Source: Candidatus Omnitrophota bacterium | Lineage (GTDB): Bacteria > Omnitrophota > Gorgyraeia > Aquiviventales > Aquiviventaceae | Length of the DNA stretch: 63,693 nucleotides | Assembly (NCBI GenBank): GCA_016206585.1 | Contig: JACQRE010000158.1 | Coordinates: 1-63,693 of the forward strand | Direction of reading: 5' to 3' | Shown here: one piece after another, positions 49,755 to 58,800 of the stretch | Layout of the letters: each line of letters begins with the position of its first letter | Position numbering within the stretch: position 1 is the first letter of the stretch | Notes under the pieces: generated by a model | Seen by the model: the letters and a program-made list of their open reading frames with translations, nothing else | Databases searched by the model: none | Told to the model about the DNA's origin: nothing | Translations under genes and position numbers: made by a program

Positions 49755-51154
49755 CGACGGCAACACGCGTACAAGCCATCAGGCACGAGCGGTCGGCTCG
49801 ATGGGCGATCGGATTGCTGCTCGCGGTGTGCCTCGTCGCGCGCACGGGGTTCGTGCTGATTGCGTACCGCCACACGCTGAAGGGGGCGGAAGCGCATCCG
49901 TGGTTGTTCGTCGAGCAGGATACGACCGGCTATATGATCCGGGCGCTGGACCTCGTCCAGGGGCGAGGCTTCATGGCCCATCCGCCGGAGAGCCGCCGGA
50001 CGCCGCTGTACCCGCTGATCCTCGCGGGCATGGTCCGGGCGTGCGGCCTGCAACACCTCGACGTGAACCGCCTGCGGCCCGAGAACGCCGGCGCGTGGCT
50101 GATCTTCCGCTCGCCACTCTGGATGCCGATGGCGCTGCTCCACCACGCCCTGGGGATGTTGACGACGCTGATGGTGTTCCTCATCGCCCGGGAGCTGACC
50201 GGTTCTGTGGCAGCCGCCTGGGCGGGGGCGATGGCCCTTGAGAGCTCACCCGTCCGGCTGGCGACCGACACGGTGATGCTGCCCTACGTCGTGATGGGCT
50301 TCTGGTTGATCCTGTGCGTGTGGACGTTCTTGCGGGCGGTTCGGATGCGGCGGCTGGGATGGCTGGCGGCGGCGGGAGCCTCGCTGTGCCTTGCGACGCT
50401 GGCTCAGCCCATGCCGCTCTATCTCTGGCCGGGCTTTCTTGCGCTCATCCTCCTGTTCTGGCGGGGTCAGCGGCTGGCACTGGCCGGGCTGATCTTCTGT
50501 GCGGCCGCCACCGCACTGCCCATGGCGTGGCTGGTCCGCAACGGATGGCTCAGCGGCGTCTACCGGTACAGCATGAACGGCGATGCGAGCCTGTTCCAGC
50601 TGAAGGTGCCTCTTGCGCTGATGGAGCGGGACCGCATCAGCTTTGCCGAGGCGGAAGAGCGGCTTGTGGCGGAATCGGAGCGGCGCATCGCGCGCGCCGA
50701 ACGGCGGCTGGGGCGCCCGCTCAACGGGTTTGAGTGGGAACGGGAGCGCGGCGCGGTGGCGGTCGACTTCATCCGGTCGCATCCGCTCAGCTATGTGTCG
50801 TCCATGGTGCGGGGCGTGCCGGGCCTGTTGTTCGATCAGGCTGGCCGGCGGACCGGCGTCTATGACCGGGGGCTGATGGCCTGCCTCCTCGCGCTGGCGG
50901 TCGTGGCGATGGCGCGCTTCGCGCGCCTTAGAGCTCCTCACAGCATACCGCGCGAGTGGCACAGCCTGTTGCTGCTTGGCGGGCTCGTGGGCTACCTCAC
51001 GGTGCTCACGGTTCCGGCGCTGCCGGGCTACGTCCGGTTCAAGGCGGTCCTGATGCCGTACCTGTGCATCCTGGCGGCGGTCGGGTTGGATCAGGTCGCG
51101 CGGTGGCGCGCCCGGTCCGCTCCGGTGACCGCCTCGGCGGTCGGGCGCGCATGA
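49751..51154 (+). CDS. Polytopic membrane glycosyltransferase (GT-C / GT39-like)
   Basis: A 467-residue membrane protein with about nine helices. The first extracytoplasmic loop has EQDTTGYMIRALDLVQGRGF (acidic residue near residue 57) and PPESRRTPLYPLILAGM, a common PMT-like arrangement. It starts at GTG 49751 in a GTGA overlap and ends in an ATGA overlap. It is the only membrane glycosyltransferase of the second operon and may transfer the sugar made there. Confidence 0.75.
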   Translation: MTTATRVQAIRHERSARWAIGLLLAVCLVARTGFVLIAYRHTLKGAEAHPWLFVEQDTTGYMIRALDLVQGRGFMAHPPESRRTPLYPLILAGMVRACGLQHLDVNRLRPENAGAWLIFRSPLWMPMALLHHALGMLTTLMVFLIARELTGSVAAAWAGAMALESSPVRLATDTVMLPYVVMGFWLILCVWTFLRAVRMRRLGWLAAAGASLCLATLAQPMPLYLWPGFLALILLFWRGQRLALAGLIFCAAATALPMAWLVRNGWLSGVYRYSMNGDASLFQLKVPLALMERDRISFAEAEERLVAESERRIARAERRLGRPLNGFEWERERGAVAVDFIRSHPLSYVSSMVRGVPGLLFDQAGRRTGVYDRGLMACLLALAVVAMARFARLRAPHSIPREWHSLLLLGGLVGYLTVLTVPALPGYVRFKAVLMPYLCILAAVGLDQVARWRARSAPVTASAVGRA

Positions 51155-51777
51155 TCCGGGCGTTCATTCAGGCGCGGATGAGCTCCTCGCGGTTTCCGGG
51201 CAAGGCGCTCGCCCCGCTGGCCGGCCGGCCGTTGATCGAGCATGTGATCGCGCGCGCCGCCGCGGCGATGCCGGCGGAGCAGATCGTCGTCGCCACGAGC
51301 ACCGACCCTGCCGACGACGCGCTGGCCGAGCATGTCCGCCGGCTGGGGATCGCGGTGTTCCGCGGTTCGCTCGGCAACCTCGTGGAGCGGTTCCAGGGCT
51401 GCCTGGGCGCGCATCCGTGCGACTGGTTCTTCCGCATCTGCGCCGACAGCCCGTTCCTGGATGAGACGCTCTTTGCACGCATGATGGCGTACGCGGATGA
51501 TTCGGAGGCCGACCTCGTGACGAACCTCTTTCCCCGGACCTTCCCACACGGGCAGAGCCTGGAGATGGTCCGCGCCGAGACGTTCGCGGCGCTGGACTCC
51601 TCGCAATTGAGCGCGGAGGAGCAGGAGCACGCGACCCGGGTGTTCTATGCGCATCCGGAGGCGTTCCAGATCGTCAACCTCGAGCCGTCGGAGCCGGTGT
51701 CGCTCGATGTGCGCCTCGCCGTGGACACGCCGGAGGACATCCCGCGGCTGGAGCAGCGGATGGCGACGGTGCGATGA
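51151..51777 (+). CDS. SpsF-like cytidylyltransferase
   Basis: A 208-residue NTP-transferase fold protein. AFIQARMSSSRFPGKAL (about residues 4-20) and RICADSPFLDETL are hallmarks of the SpsF / KdsB-like family used in spore-coat and flagellar glycan loci. SLDVRLAVDTPEDI at the C-terminus also fits. Together with the NeuB and DegT genes it resembles the spsC-spsE-spsF set. The nucleotide is expected to be CTP; the sugar is unknown. It is coupled by ATGA on both sides. Confidence 0.8.
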   Translation: MIRAFIQARMSSSRFPGKALAPLAGRPLIEHVIARAAAAMPAEQIVVATSTDPADDALAEHVRRLGIAVFRGSLGNLVERFQGCLGAHPCDWFFRICADSPFLDETLFARMMAYADDSEADLVTNLFPRTFPHGQSLEMVRAETFAALDSSQLSAEEQEHATRVFYAHPEAFQIVNLEPSEPVSLDVRLAVDTPEDIPRLEQRMATVR

Positions 51778-52793
51778 GCACGCTGAGCGCGAAGCGTCGA
51801 GTCCTGGGCGTGGCCGTCGCGGGGCTGGGGGTCGGCGCACAGCACGCCAGGGCGTACGCGGCGACCGGGCGGTGCGACGTGCGCTACCTCTATGACGTGG
51901 ATTCGGCGAAGAGCCGCGAGCTCAGCGAGCGGCTGGGGACCGGGCGCGCGGCGGAGCGATTCGAGCAGCTCCTGGAGGATCCGGAGGTCGACGTCGTGTC
52001 CATCGCCTCGTATGACGATGCGCATGTCGGGCAGGTGATCGCGGCACTCCGGGCGGGGAAGAGCGTCTTCGTGGAGAAACCGCTGTGCCGCTCCATGGCG
52101 GAGCTCGAGACGATTCAGCGGACGTGGGAGGCCCATGGCTGCCGTCCGCTGGCGTCCAACCTCGTGCTGCGCGCGGCCCCGCTCTATCAGCGGCTGCGCG
52201 CGCGGATCGAGGCGGGTGAGCTCGGGTCGCTCTACGCCTTCGACGGCGAGTACCTGTATGGCCGGTTGTCCAAGATCACCGACGGCTGGCGCAAGGATGT
52301 GCCGGACTACTCCGTGATGCAGGGCGGCGGCGTGCACCTGGTCGACCTCATGCTCTGGCTCACCGGCCAGCGGCCGGTGGCGGTGACCGCGCGAGGCAAC
52401 CGGATCTGCACAGCAGGCAGCGCCTTCCGCTACCACGACTACGTGGCGGCGGCCTATGAGTTCCCGTCCGGGCTGATCGGCCGGATCACGGCAAACTTCG
52501 GCTGCGTCCACCCGCACCAACACGTCGTCCGGGTCTTCGGCACCGCAGCGACCTTCCTCTACGACGATGCCGGGGCCCGGCTGCACACCAACCGCGACTC
52601 CTCTGTGCCGTCGACCCGGCTCGCCGAGGCGGCGCTGCCCGAGTCCAAGGGCGATCTCATCCCGGCCTTCGTCCGGGCGGTTGCGCAGGGTGAGGACCTG
52701 CGGGTGCAGACCCAGCAGGAGTTCGATGTGATGCGGGTGACACTCGCCGCCGATGAGGCGCTGGCGGCGGGCCAGCGGGTGACGATTTCCTAG
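51774..52793 (+). CDS. Gfo/Idh/MocA-family oxidoreductase
   Basis: A 339-residue NAD(P)-dependent sugar oxidoreductase. The N-terminus has GVAVAGLGVGAQHARAY (Rossmann loop at about 12-28), VSIASYDDAHVGQV and the EKPLCRS catalytic lysine motif (about residues 101-107). QGGGVHLVDLMLWLTGQ corresponds to the substrate-site His/Asp helix. It probably makes or reduces a keto-sugar that the DegT enzyme 2 nt downstream then aminates. WbpB-like activity for the UDP-HexNAcA pathway of region 1 is possible. Confidence 0.85.
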   Translation: MSTLSAKRRVLGVAVAGLGVGAQHARAYAATGRCDVRYLYDVDSAKSRELSERLGTGRAAERFEQLLEDPEVDVVSIASYDDAHVGQVIAALRAGKSVFVEKPLCRSMAELETIQRTWEAHGCRPLASNLVLRAAPLYQRLRARIEAGELGSLYAFDGEYLYGRLSKITDGWRKDVPDYSVMQGGGVHLVDLMLWLTGQRPVAVTARGNRICTAGSAFRYHDYVAAAYEFPSGLIGRITANFGCVHPHQHVVRVFGTAATFLYDDAGARLHTNRDSSVPSTRLAEAALPESKGDLIPAFVRAVAQGEDLRVQTQQEFDVMRVTLAADEALAAGQRVTIS

Positions 52794-52795
52794 TC

Positions 52796-53959
52796 ATGTC
52801 GATCGCCGCGCCAGCACGCGTCATCCCATTCGCCAGGCCGTGGATCACCGAGGAGGACCGCCGCGCGGTCGCGGAGGTGCTGGAGGGGCACATCCTCACG
52901 CACGGGCCGCAGGGCCAGTCGTTCGAAGCGGAGTTCGCGGCCTTCCTCGGGCCGGAGGTCTCGTGCGTGACGGTTAGCTCCTGCATGGCCGCCCTCCACC
53001 TCGCCTACCTCCACTTCGGGATCGGGCCGGGCGATGAGGTGATCGTGCCGGCGCAGACGCACGCCGCTACGGTCCACGCGGTCGAGTGGGTCGGGGCCAC
53101 GCCGGTGTTCGTCGACTGCGATCCGGCGACTGGCAACGTGACGGCGGAGGGGATCGCCGCGGCGGTGACCCCGCGCACCAAAGCGATCGGGCTGGTGCAT
53201 TTTATCGGCATCCCATGCGACATGCCGCGGATCATGGCGCTGGCACAGCGGCACGACCTCAAGGTCATCGAAGACTGCGCGATTGCGCTGGGCGCCCGGC
53301 ACGGGGGGCGCCACGTCGGCCTCTTCGGCGACGCGGGCTGCTTTTCGTTCTATCCCGTCAAGCACCTGACGACGGGGGAGGGCGGGATGTTCGTGAGCCG
53401 CCACCCCGCGGTCGCCGGGGCGGTGGCGCGCCTGCGGGCCTTCGGGGTGGACCGCTCGCACACGGAGCGCGCCGTGCCCGGGCTCTACGACGTGCCCTCG
53501 CTCGGGCTCAACTACCGGATGAGCGAACTGCAGGCCGCCTTGGGCCGCTCGCAGCTGCGGCGGATCGATGAGAATCTCGCGCGGCGGCGCGCGCACTTCA
53601 CGATCCTGCGAGCGTCGCTGCGGGCGGTGCCGGACGTGCGCATCCTGGAGGCGACGGAGCCGGACGCCGCCACCAGCCACTACTGCCTGAGCGTCGTGCT
53701 CGAGGGGCCGCTCGCCGCGCGGCGGAACGCGATCCTCGCGGCACTCACGGCCGCCGGCGTCGGGACGAGCGTCTACTACCCGCACCCGGTGCCGCGACTG
53801 CAGTACTACCGGGCCCGCTACGGATACGACGCGTCCCGCTGGACGCAGGCGCAGCGCATCAGCGATCAGTCGATCGCCCTGCCGGTGGGGCCCCATCTGG
53901 CCGACGACGACGTCGAGTACGTGGCGCAGCGATTCATCCATGCCGTGGAGGAGAGCTGA
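52796..53959 (+). CDS. DegT/DnrJ/EryC1-family sugar aminotransferase
   Basis: A 387-residue PLP enzyme. IPFARPWITEEDRRAV, SSCMAALHLAY, VIEDCAIALGA and the PLP lysine in SFYPVKHLTTGEGG (Lys189) are typical. It starts at ATG 52796, 2 nt after the oxidoreductase stop, and likely aminates that enzyme's keto-sugar product. It differs from the aminotransferase at 4622, which carries SKNLGGYGDGG at the same site. Confidence 0.86.
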   Translation: MSIAAPARVIPFARPWITEEDRRAVAEVLEGHILTHGPQGQSFEAEFAAFLGPEVSCVTVSSCMAALHLAYLHFGIGPGDEVIVPAQTHAATVHAVEWVGATPVFVDCDPATGNVTAEGIAAAVTPRTKAIGLVHFIGIPCDMPRIMALAQRHDLKVIEDCAIALGARHGGRHVGLFGDAGCFSFYPVKHLTTGEGGMFVSRHPAVAGAVARLRAFGVDRSHTERAVPGLYDVPSLGLNYRMSELQAALGRSQLRRIDENLARRRAHFTILRASLRAVPDVRILEATEPDAATSHYCLSVVLEGPLAARRNAILAALTAAGVGTSVYYPHPVPRLQYYRARYGYDASRWTQAQRISDQSIALPVGPHLADDDVEYVAQRFIHAVEES

Positions 53960-53961
53960 GG

Positions 53962-55005
53962 ATGAGCACGGAACTCCGGGGACGACGGATTGCCCTGATC
54001 GGCGGGGCCGGGTTCATTGGCCACAACCTGGCGCTGGAGCTGGCCCGGCAGGGCGCCAAGGTGGACGTGATCGACAGCCTGCAGGTGAACAACCTGCTGA
54101 CGTTCTCCGCGAAGATGCCCGACCTGGTCAACCGGGAGCTGTACCTGCGCATCATCCATCAGCGGCTCGACCTGCTGCATGAGGCCGGCATCCCGCTGCA
54201 CGTGCAGGACGCGCGGGACTACCACGCGCTGGGCAAGCTGCTCAACCAGCAGATCAAGCCGCAGGTGATCGTGCATCTCGCGGCGGTGGCGCACGCGGGC
54301 CATTCCAACAAGGATCCGTACAGCACGTTCGACCACAGCCTGCGCACGCTCGAGAACGCCCTGGACTGCGCGCGCGATTCCATCGAGCAGTTCATCTTCC
54401 TCTCCTCCAGCATGGTGTATGGGAATTTCAAGGCCGACGAGGTCGACGAGGAGCACCCGCTCGAGCCGATCGGCATCTACGGCGCGCTCAAGGTGGCGGG
54501 CGAGAAGCTGGTGATCGCCTATCACCAGGTGTTCGACCTGCCGTATACCATCATCCGGCCCTCGGCGCTGTACGGCCCGCGGTGCGTGAGCCGGCGCGTC
54601 GGGCAGATCTTCATCGAGAGCGCCCTGAGCGGGTCCACCCTGAGAGTCGACGGCGATGGCAGCGAGCGGCTGGATTTCACCTACGTCGACGACCTGGTGG
54701 ATGGGATCTGCCTGGCGATCCGGCATCCCGCGGCCCGGAACCAGATCTTCAACATGACGTATGGCGGCTCCCGGTCGATCCAGGAGCTCGTCGAGATCGT
54801 GCGCCAACACTTCCCGCGCGTCGAGGTCCAGCGCGTTCCGCGCGACGCCCTGATGCCGTTCCGCGGCACGCTGAGCACGCGCAAGGTGGTGGCACAGCTG
54901 GGGTATGCGCCAACGCATCCGCTCGAGGCGGGCTTCGCCAAGTACGTCGAGTGGTACCGCGCGCTGGTGGGCGAGCCCTCGGCGACGGCGGAGGTCCAAG
55001 CGTGA
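53962..55005 (+). CDS. NAD-dependent epimerase/dehydratase
   Basis: A 347-residue extended SDR. IGGAGFIGHNLALELA (about residues 12-27), HLAAVAHAGHSNKD, SSSMVYGN and YGALKVAGEK (catalytic Tyr/Lys) are visible, with LYGPRCVSRRVGQIF and FTYVDDLVDGI. The long insert between strands 2 and 3 (LLTFSAKMPDLVNRELY) separates it from RmlB-like dehydratases. Substrate not deducible. It overlaps the formyltransferase gene by GTGA. Confidence 0.78.
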   Translation: MSTELRGRRIALIGGAGFIGHNLALELARQGAKVDVIDSLQVNNLLTFSAKMPDLVNRELYLRIIHQRLDLLHEAGIPLHVQDARDYHALGKLLNQQIKPQVIVHLAAVAHAGHSNKDPYSTFDHSLRTLENALDCARDSIEQFIFLSSSMVYGNFKADEVDEEHPLEPIGIYGALKVAGEKLVIAYHQVFDLPYTIIRPSALYGPRCVSRRVGQIFIESALSGSTLRVDGDGSERLDFTYVDDLVDGICLAIRHPAARNQIFNMTYGGSRSIQELVEIVRQHFPRVEVQRVPRDALMPFRGTLSTRKVVAQLGYAPTHPLEAGFAKYVEWYRALVGEPSATAEVQA

Positions 55006-55952
55006 ACATTCTCTTCGCCGGCAACAAATCTCGCGGAACGCTCTGCCTGCGCGCGCTCCACGAGCGGGAACACCGCATCGTCGGCGTCCTGGCGCACCCG
55101 GCACCCGGCGAGCCCGCCGCGGGCAGCGTGGCAGCGGCGGCGCGGGAGCTGAGCGTGCCGCTGTGGCAGCCCGAGGACGTCAACGCGCCGGCGATGCTGG
55201 CGTCGCTGCGCGCCCTGCGGCCCGACCTGATCGTGATGGTCGGCTACAGCCCGATCGTCGGGCGCGCGTTCTTGGAGCTGGCACCCCGCGGCGGCCTCAA
55301 CCTGCATGGGGGCAAGCTGCCGCAGTACCGCGGCTCCTCGCCGATGAACTGGGCGCTGATCAACGGCGAGCGGGAGTTCACGATCTCCGTCGTGCGCGCC
55401 GACACCGGCGTGGACACGGGCGAGGTGCTCAGCGAGCGGACGTTTCCCATCGGCCTCCACGACACAATCGCCGACGTGCAGCGCCTCGCCGATGACGCGT
55501 TCCCCGGCCTGTTGCTGGACGTCGTCGAGCGGCTGGCGCGCGGGCCGGTGCGCGGGCGCGCGCAGGATGGCTCGCAGGCGGGCTACTATCCGCTGCGGTT
55601 TCCCGAGGATGGACTGATCTTGTGGGATCTGTATACCGCGGAGCAGGCCCACAACCGCATCCGCGCATTGACCGATCCCTATCCCGGCGCCTTCACCTGG
55701 TGGAAGGGACGCCGGGTCAAGTTGCGGCGCTCCGCGTTGGCGAAGCAACGGCGCTACGGCGAGGCGGGACGGGTCTACCTCAACAGCGAGCGCGGCGTGC
55801 TCATCTGCGCCAAGGATCGGTGCCTCTGGATCGAGCAGGCGGTGGTGGAGGACACCGGCGAGCCGCTGCGAGAGGTAGTCGCCCGGTACGACCAGATGGC
55901 CACACTGCGCCAGCTGGCCGTGAGCGCGCTGAATGCCGGAGTGGCCCTATGA
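55002..55952 (+). CDS. Sugar N-formyltransferase (Fmt/ArnA-like)
   Basis: A 316-residue formyltransferase using N10-formyltetrahydrofolate. The N-terminal half has NLHGGKLPQYRGSSPMNWAL (about residues 100-119) with the Asn-x-His pair and the later RADTGVDTGEVL Asp, matching the N/H/D catalytic set of Fmt/ArnA. The C-terminal half is an Fmt-C-like beta domain (PGAFTWWKGRRVKL). It starts at GTG 55002 within the previous stop. It would formylate the amine introduced by the DegT enzyme, giving an N-formylamino sugar. Confidence 0.83.
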   Translation: MNILFAGNKSRGTLCLRALHEREHRIVGVLAHPAPGEPAAGSVAAAARELSVPLWQPEDVNAPAMLASLRALRPDLIVMVGYSPIVGRAFLELAPRGGLNLHGGKLPQYRGSSPMNWALINGEREFTISVVRADTGVDTGEVLSERTFPIGLHDTIADVQRLADDAFPGLLLDVVERLARGPVRGRAQDGSQAGYYPLRFPEDGLILWDLYTAEQAHNRIRALTDPYPGAFTWWKGRRVKLRRSALAKQRRYGEAGRVYLNSERGVLICAKDRCLWIEQAVVEDTGEPLREVVARYDQMATLRQLAVSALNAGVAL

Positions 55953-56968
55953 AGATCGGCGCGCACGACACGGCGATCCGTCCGCTGATCGTGGCCGAGA
56001 TCGGCAACAACCATGAGGGCCGGTTCAAGGTCGCTCAGGAGCTGGTGCTGGCCGCCGCCTCGTGCGGGGCGGACGCGGTGAAGTTCCAGACGTTTCAGGC
56101 GGAACGGTTCGTGAGCCGCGCCGATGCGGCGCGGTTCCAGCGGTTGAAAGGCTTCGAGCTGGCCCCGGCGCAGTTCACGCAGCTCGCCGAGCTGGCCCGC
56201 TCACGGGGCCTGATTGTTCTGTCCACGCCATTGGATTTGGAGAGCGCGGCGTTCCTGGAGCCGCTGGTCGACGCGTTCAAGATCGCCTCCGGCGACAACA
56301 CCTTCTATCCGCTCATCGAGCGGGTGGTGCGCAGCGGCAAGCCGTTGATCGTGTCCACAGGGCTCAGCGATACCGAGCAGGTGCGGCGCACCGTGGAATT
56401 TATCCGGACGCGGCAGCGGACCCAGGGGTATTCGGCCGCGTGGGCGCTGCTGCACTGCGTGAGCAGCTATCCGGTGGAGCCGGCCCAGGCGAACCTGCGC
56501 TCGATCCCGTTCCTCGCCAAGACCTTCGGCGTGCCGGTGGGTTACTCCGACCATACGGTGGGCATCGAGGCCGCCGTGCTGGCGGCCGCCCTGGGGGCGG
56601 AGATCATCGAAAAGCACGTGACGCTTGACCACGACTACTCGAAGTTCCGCGACCACCAGCTCTCCGCGAATCCGGAGCAGTTGCAGCAGCTGGTGCGGCG
56701 TGTGCGCGAGGTCACCGCCATGCTCGGCCGGTTTGACAAGAGGGTCCAACCCTGCGAGCAATCCGCCACACGGCAGCTGCGCCGCTCGATCGCCGCCGCC
56801 GCGGACCTGCCGGTCGGCGCGCAGCTGCGATGGGAGGATCTCGTCTGGCTGCGTCCGGCCGCCGGCCTCGCCCCGGGCGAGGAAGGGCAGCTGGTCGGCA
56901 AAGTCCTCAAGCGGGCGGTGGGAAGCGGAGAGCTCATCGGCCTCTCGGACGTGGAGCCGACGCGCTGA
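55949..56968 (+). CDS. neuB: NeuB-type nonulosonate synthase with SAF domain
   Basis: A 339-residue protein. The TIM barrel shows VAEIGNNHEGRFKVAQEL (about residues 15-32), GADAVKFQTFQAERFVS, DAFKIASGDNTFYPLI, VSTGLSDTEQ and VGYSDHTVGIEAAV, IEKHVTLDHDY. The C-terminal SAF domain (about 275-339, SIAAAADLPVGAQLRWEDLVWLRPA) is present. It condenses PEP with an N-acyl hexose to a nonulosonic acid. It is coupled by ATGA to the formyltransferase and by TGATG to AsnB. It differs from the shorter NeuB at 48046. Confidence 0.86.
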   Translation: MKIGAHDTAIRPLIVAEIGNNHEGRFKVAQELVLAAASCGADAVKFQTFQAERFVSRADAARFQRLKGFELAPAQFTQLAELARSRGLIVLSTPLDLESAAFLEPLVDAFKIASGDNTFYPLIERVVRSGKPLIVSTGLSDTEQVRRTVEFIRTRQRTQGYSAAWALLHCVSSYPVEPAQANLRSIPFLAKTFGVPVGYSDHTVGIEAAVLAAALGAEIIEKHVTLDHDYSKFRDHQLSANPEQLQQLVRRVREVTAMLGRFDKRVQPCEQSATRQLRRSIAAAADLPVGAQLRWEDLVWLRPAAGLAPGEEGQLVGKVLKRAVGSGELIGLSDVEPTR

Positions 56969-58800
56969 TGTGCGGCATCGCCGGCTACCTCGGATCCCGG
57001 ACGATCGACGAGGCGCATCTCACCGAGTGTCTTGCCCTCATGGGTCGCCGCGGCCCGGACTACGCCGCCGCGAAGTCCTGGGCGCTGCCGGGTGGCCGGT
57101 CGCTCACCCTCCTGCACACGCGGTTGAACATCATCGACCTGCACGATCGGGCCAACCAGCCGCTGCGCGTCGGATCGAAATGGATCGCCTACAACGGCGA
57201 GCTGTACAACTACGTGGAGCTGCGCGAGCAGCTGGCGGCGGAGGGCATCGAGTTCACCACGACGTCGGACACCGAGGTGCTGCTGCGGGCGATCGACCGC
57301 TGGGGCTGGGAGGCGCTGGACCGCTGCGAGGGGATGTGGGCGCTGGCGGTCTACGATGAGGCCGAGCGGTCGCTCACGGTCTGCCGGGACCGGTTCGGCG
57401 AAAAGCCGCTCTACGTGGTGCGGGATGGTGACGGGCTCTACTTCGGATCGGAGGTCAAGTTCCTCGTTGCGCTGCGGGGCCGGCCGCTGACCGTGAACGC
57501 CGCCCAGCTCCAGCGCTACCTCGTGAACGGCTACAAATCGCTCTACAAGTCCGGGCAGACGTTCTTCAACGAGCTGACTGAGCTGCCTCCGGCCACCCGC
57601 CTGTGCATCGACGCCGAGGGCCGGGAATCGAGCGAGGCCTACTGGGAGCTCCGGGCGCGCCCGGAGGCCGGCATGTCGTACGAGGAGGCGGTCGCCGGGG
57701 TCCGGGAGCGGCTGATCCGGTCGGTGGAGCTGCGGCTGCGCTCCGACGTGCCGCTGGCCTTCTGCCTGAGCGGCGGGGTGGACTCGAATGCGCTGATTGG
57801 CATTGCGCGGCGCGTCCTCGGTGCGGACGTCCGTGGGTTTACGATCCGCAACACCGACGCGCGCTACGACGAGGGGCCGCTGGTCGATCACGCGGTACGC
57901 GAGCTGGGGATCCGCCACACGTGGGTGCCGACCCAGACCGAGGAGTTCTTGCCAAGGCTGCAAGCGCTGGTCAACCACCATGATGCGCCGGTCTATACGA
58001 TCACCTATTACGCCCACTGGCTCCTGATGGAACAGATCGCATCCTACGGCTACCGGATCGCAATCAGCGGCACCGCAGCCGATGAGCTGTTCACCGGCTA
58101 CTACGACCACCATCTCGCCTACCTCTATGAGGTGCGCGGGGAGCCCGCACTGCATGCGGCGTCGCGCGAGGCCTGGCGGACGCACGTGCAGCCGGTCGTG
58201 CGCAACCCCTACCTGCGGGACCCGGACCTCTTTCTGCACGATCCGGCGTTCCGCCGGCACATCTTCCTGGATGCGGAGGGCTTTGCGCAGTATCTCGCAG
58301 CACCCCGGGCGGAGCCGTTCACCGAGACGGCGTTCTCGGACAGCCTGCTGCGCAACCGGATGCTCAACGAGCTCTTTGTCGAGAACGTCCCCGTCATCCT
58401 GCATGAGGATGACCTGAACGCGATGTCGTGCTCGATCGAAAACCGCTCACCGTATCTCGACCGAGCGCTCGTCGAGTTCGCCTACCGGATCCCCTCGCGG
58501 CACCTCGTGCGGGACGGCTTCGCGAAAGCGGTCCTGCGGGATGCGATGGAGGGCCTTGTGCCGGAGCCGATCCGACGGGCGCACCGGAAGGTCGGGTTTA
58601 ACGCGCCGATCCATGCCTTCCTGGACGTCCGCGATCCTCACGTGCGGCGCCACATCCTGAGCGAGAGCCCCATCTTCGAGTTCGTCAAGCGCGACCGCGT
58701 CGCCGCACTCATGGACAAGGCGGATCTGCCAAACAGCGAGAGCAAATTTCTGTTCTACGTCCTCAGCAGCAAGTACTTCCTGGAGCGGTTCGGCTCATGA
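56968..58800 (+). CDS. asnB: Asparagine-synthase-like glutamine amidotransferase, second copy
   Basis: A 610-residue enzyme with nucleophile Cys2 (MCGIAGYLG), NGELYNYVELR, the PP-loop SGGVDS at 268-273 and a C-terminal ENRSPYLDRALVEFAYRIP. Between them a region of about 100 residues (YYDHHLAYLYEVRG and following) is characteristic of glycan-locus AsnB paralogues. It is only distantly like the copy at 42402. It may amidate the carboxylate of the sugar made here, or serve as an ammonia source for the WbpG-type protein at 59798. It is coupled by TGATG and ATGA. Confidence 0.87.
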   Translation: MCGIAGYLGSRTIDEAHLTECLALMGRRGPDYAAAKSWALPGGRSLTLLHTRLNIIDLHDRANQPLRVGSKWIAYNGELYNYVELREQLAAEGIEFTTTSDTEVLLRAIDRWGWEALDRCEGMWALAVYDEAERSLTVCRDRFGEKPLYVVRDGDGLYFGSEVKFLVALRGRPLTVNAAQLQRYLVNGYKSLYKSGQTFFNELTELPPATRLCIDAEGRESSEAYWELRARPEAGMSYEEAVAGVRERLIRSVELRLRSDVPLAFCLSGGVDSNALIGIARRVLGADVRGFTIRNTDARYDEGPLVDHAVRELGIRHTWVPTQTEEFLPRLQALVNHHDAPVYTITYYAHWLLMEQIASYGYRIAISGTAADELFTGYYDHHLAYLYEVRGEPALHAASREAWRTHVQPVVRNPYLRDPDLFLHDPAFRRHIFLDAEGFAQYLAAPRAEPFTETAFSDSLLRNRMLNELFVENVPVILHEDDLNAMSCSIENRSPYLDRALVEFAYRIPSRHLVRDGFAKAVLRDAMEGLVPEPIRRAHRKVGFNAPIHAFLDVRDPHVRRHILSESPIFEFVKRDRVAALMDKADLPNSESKFLFYVLSSKYFLERFGS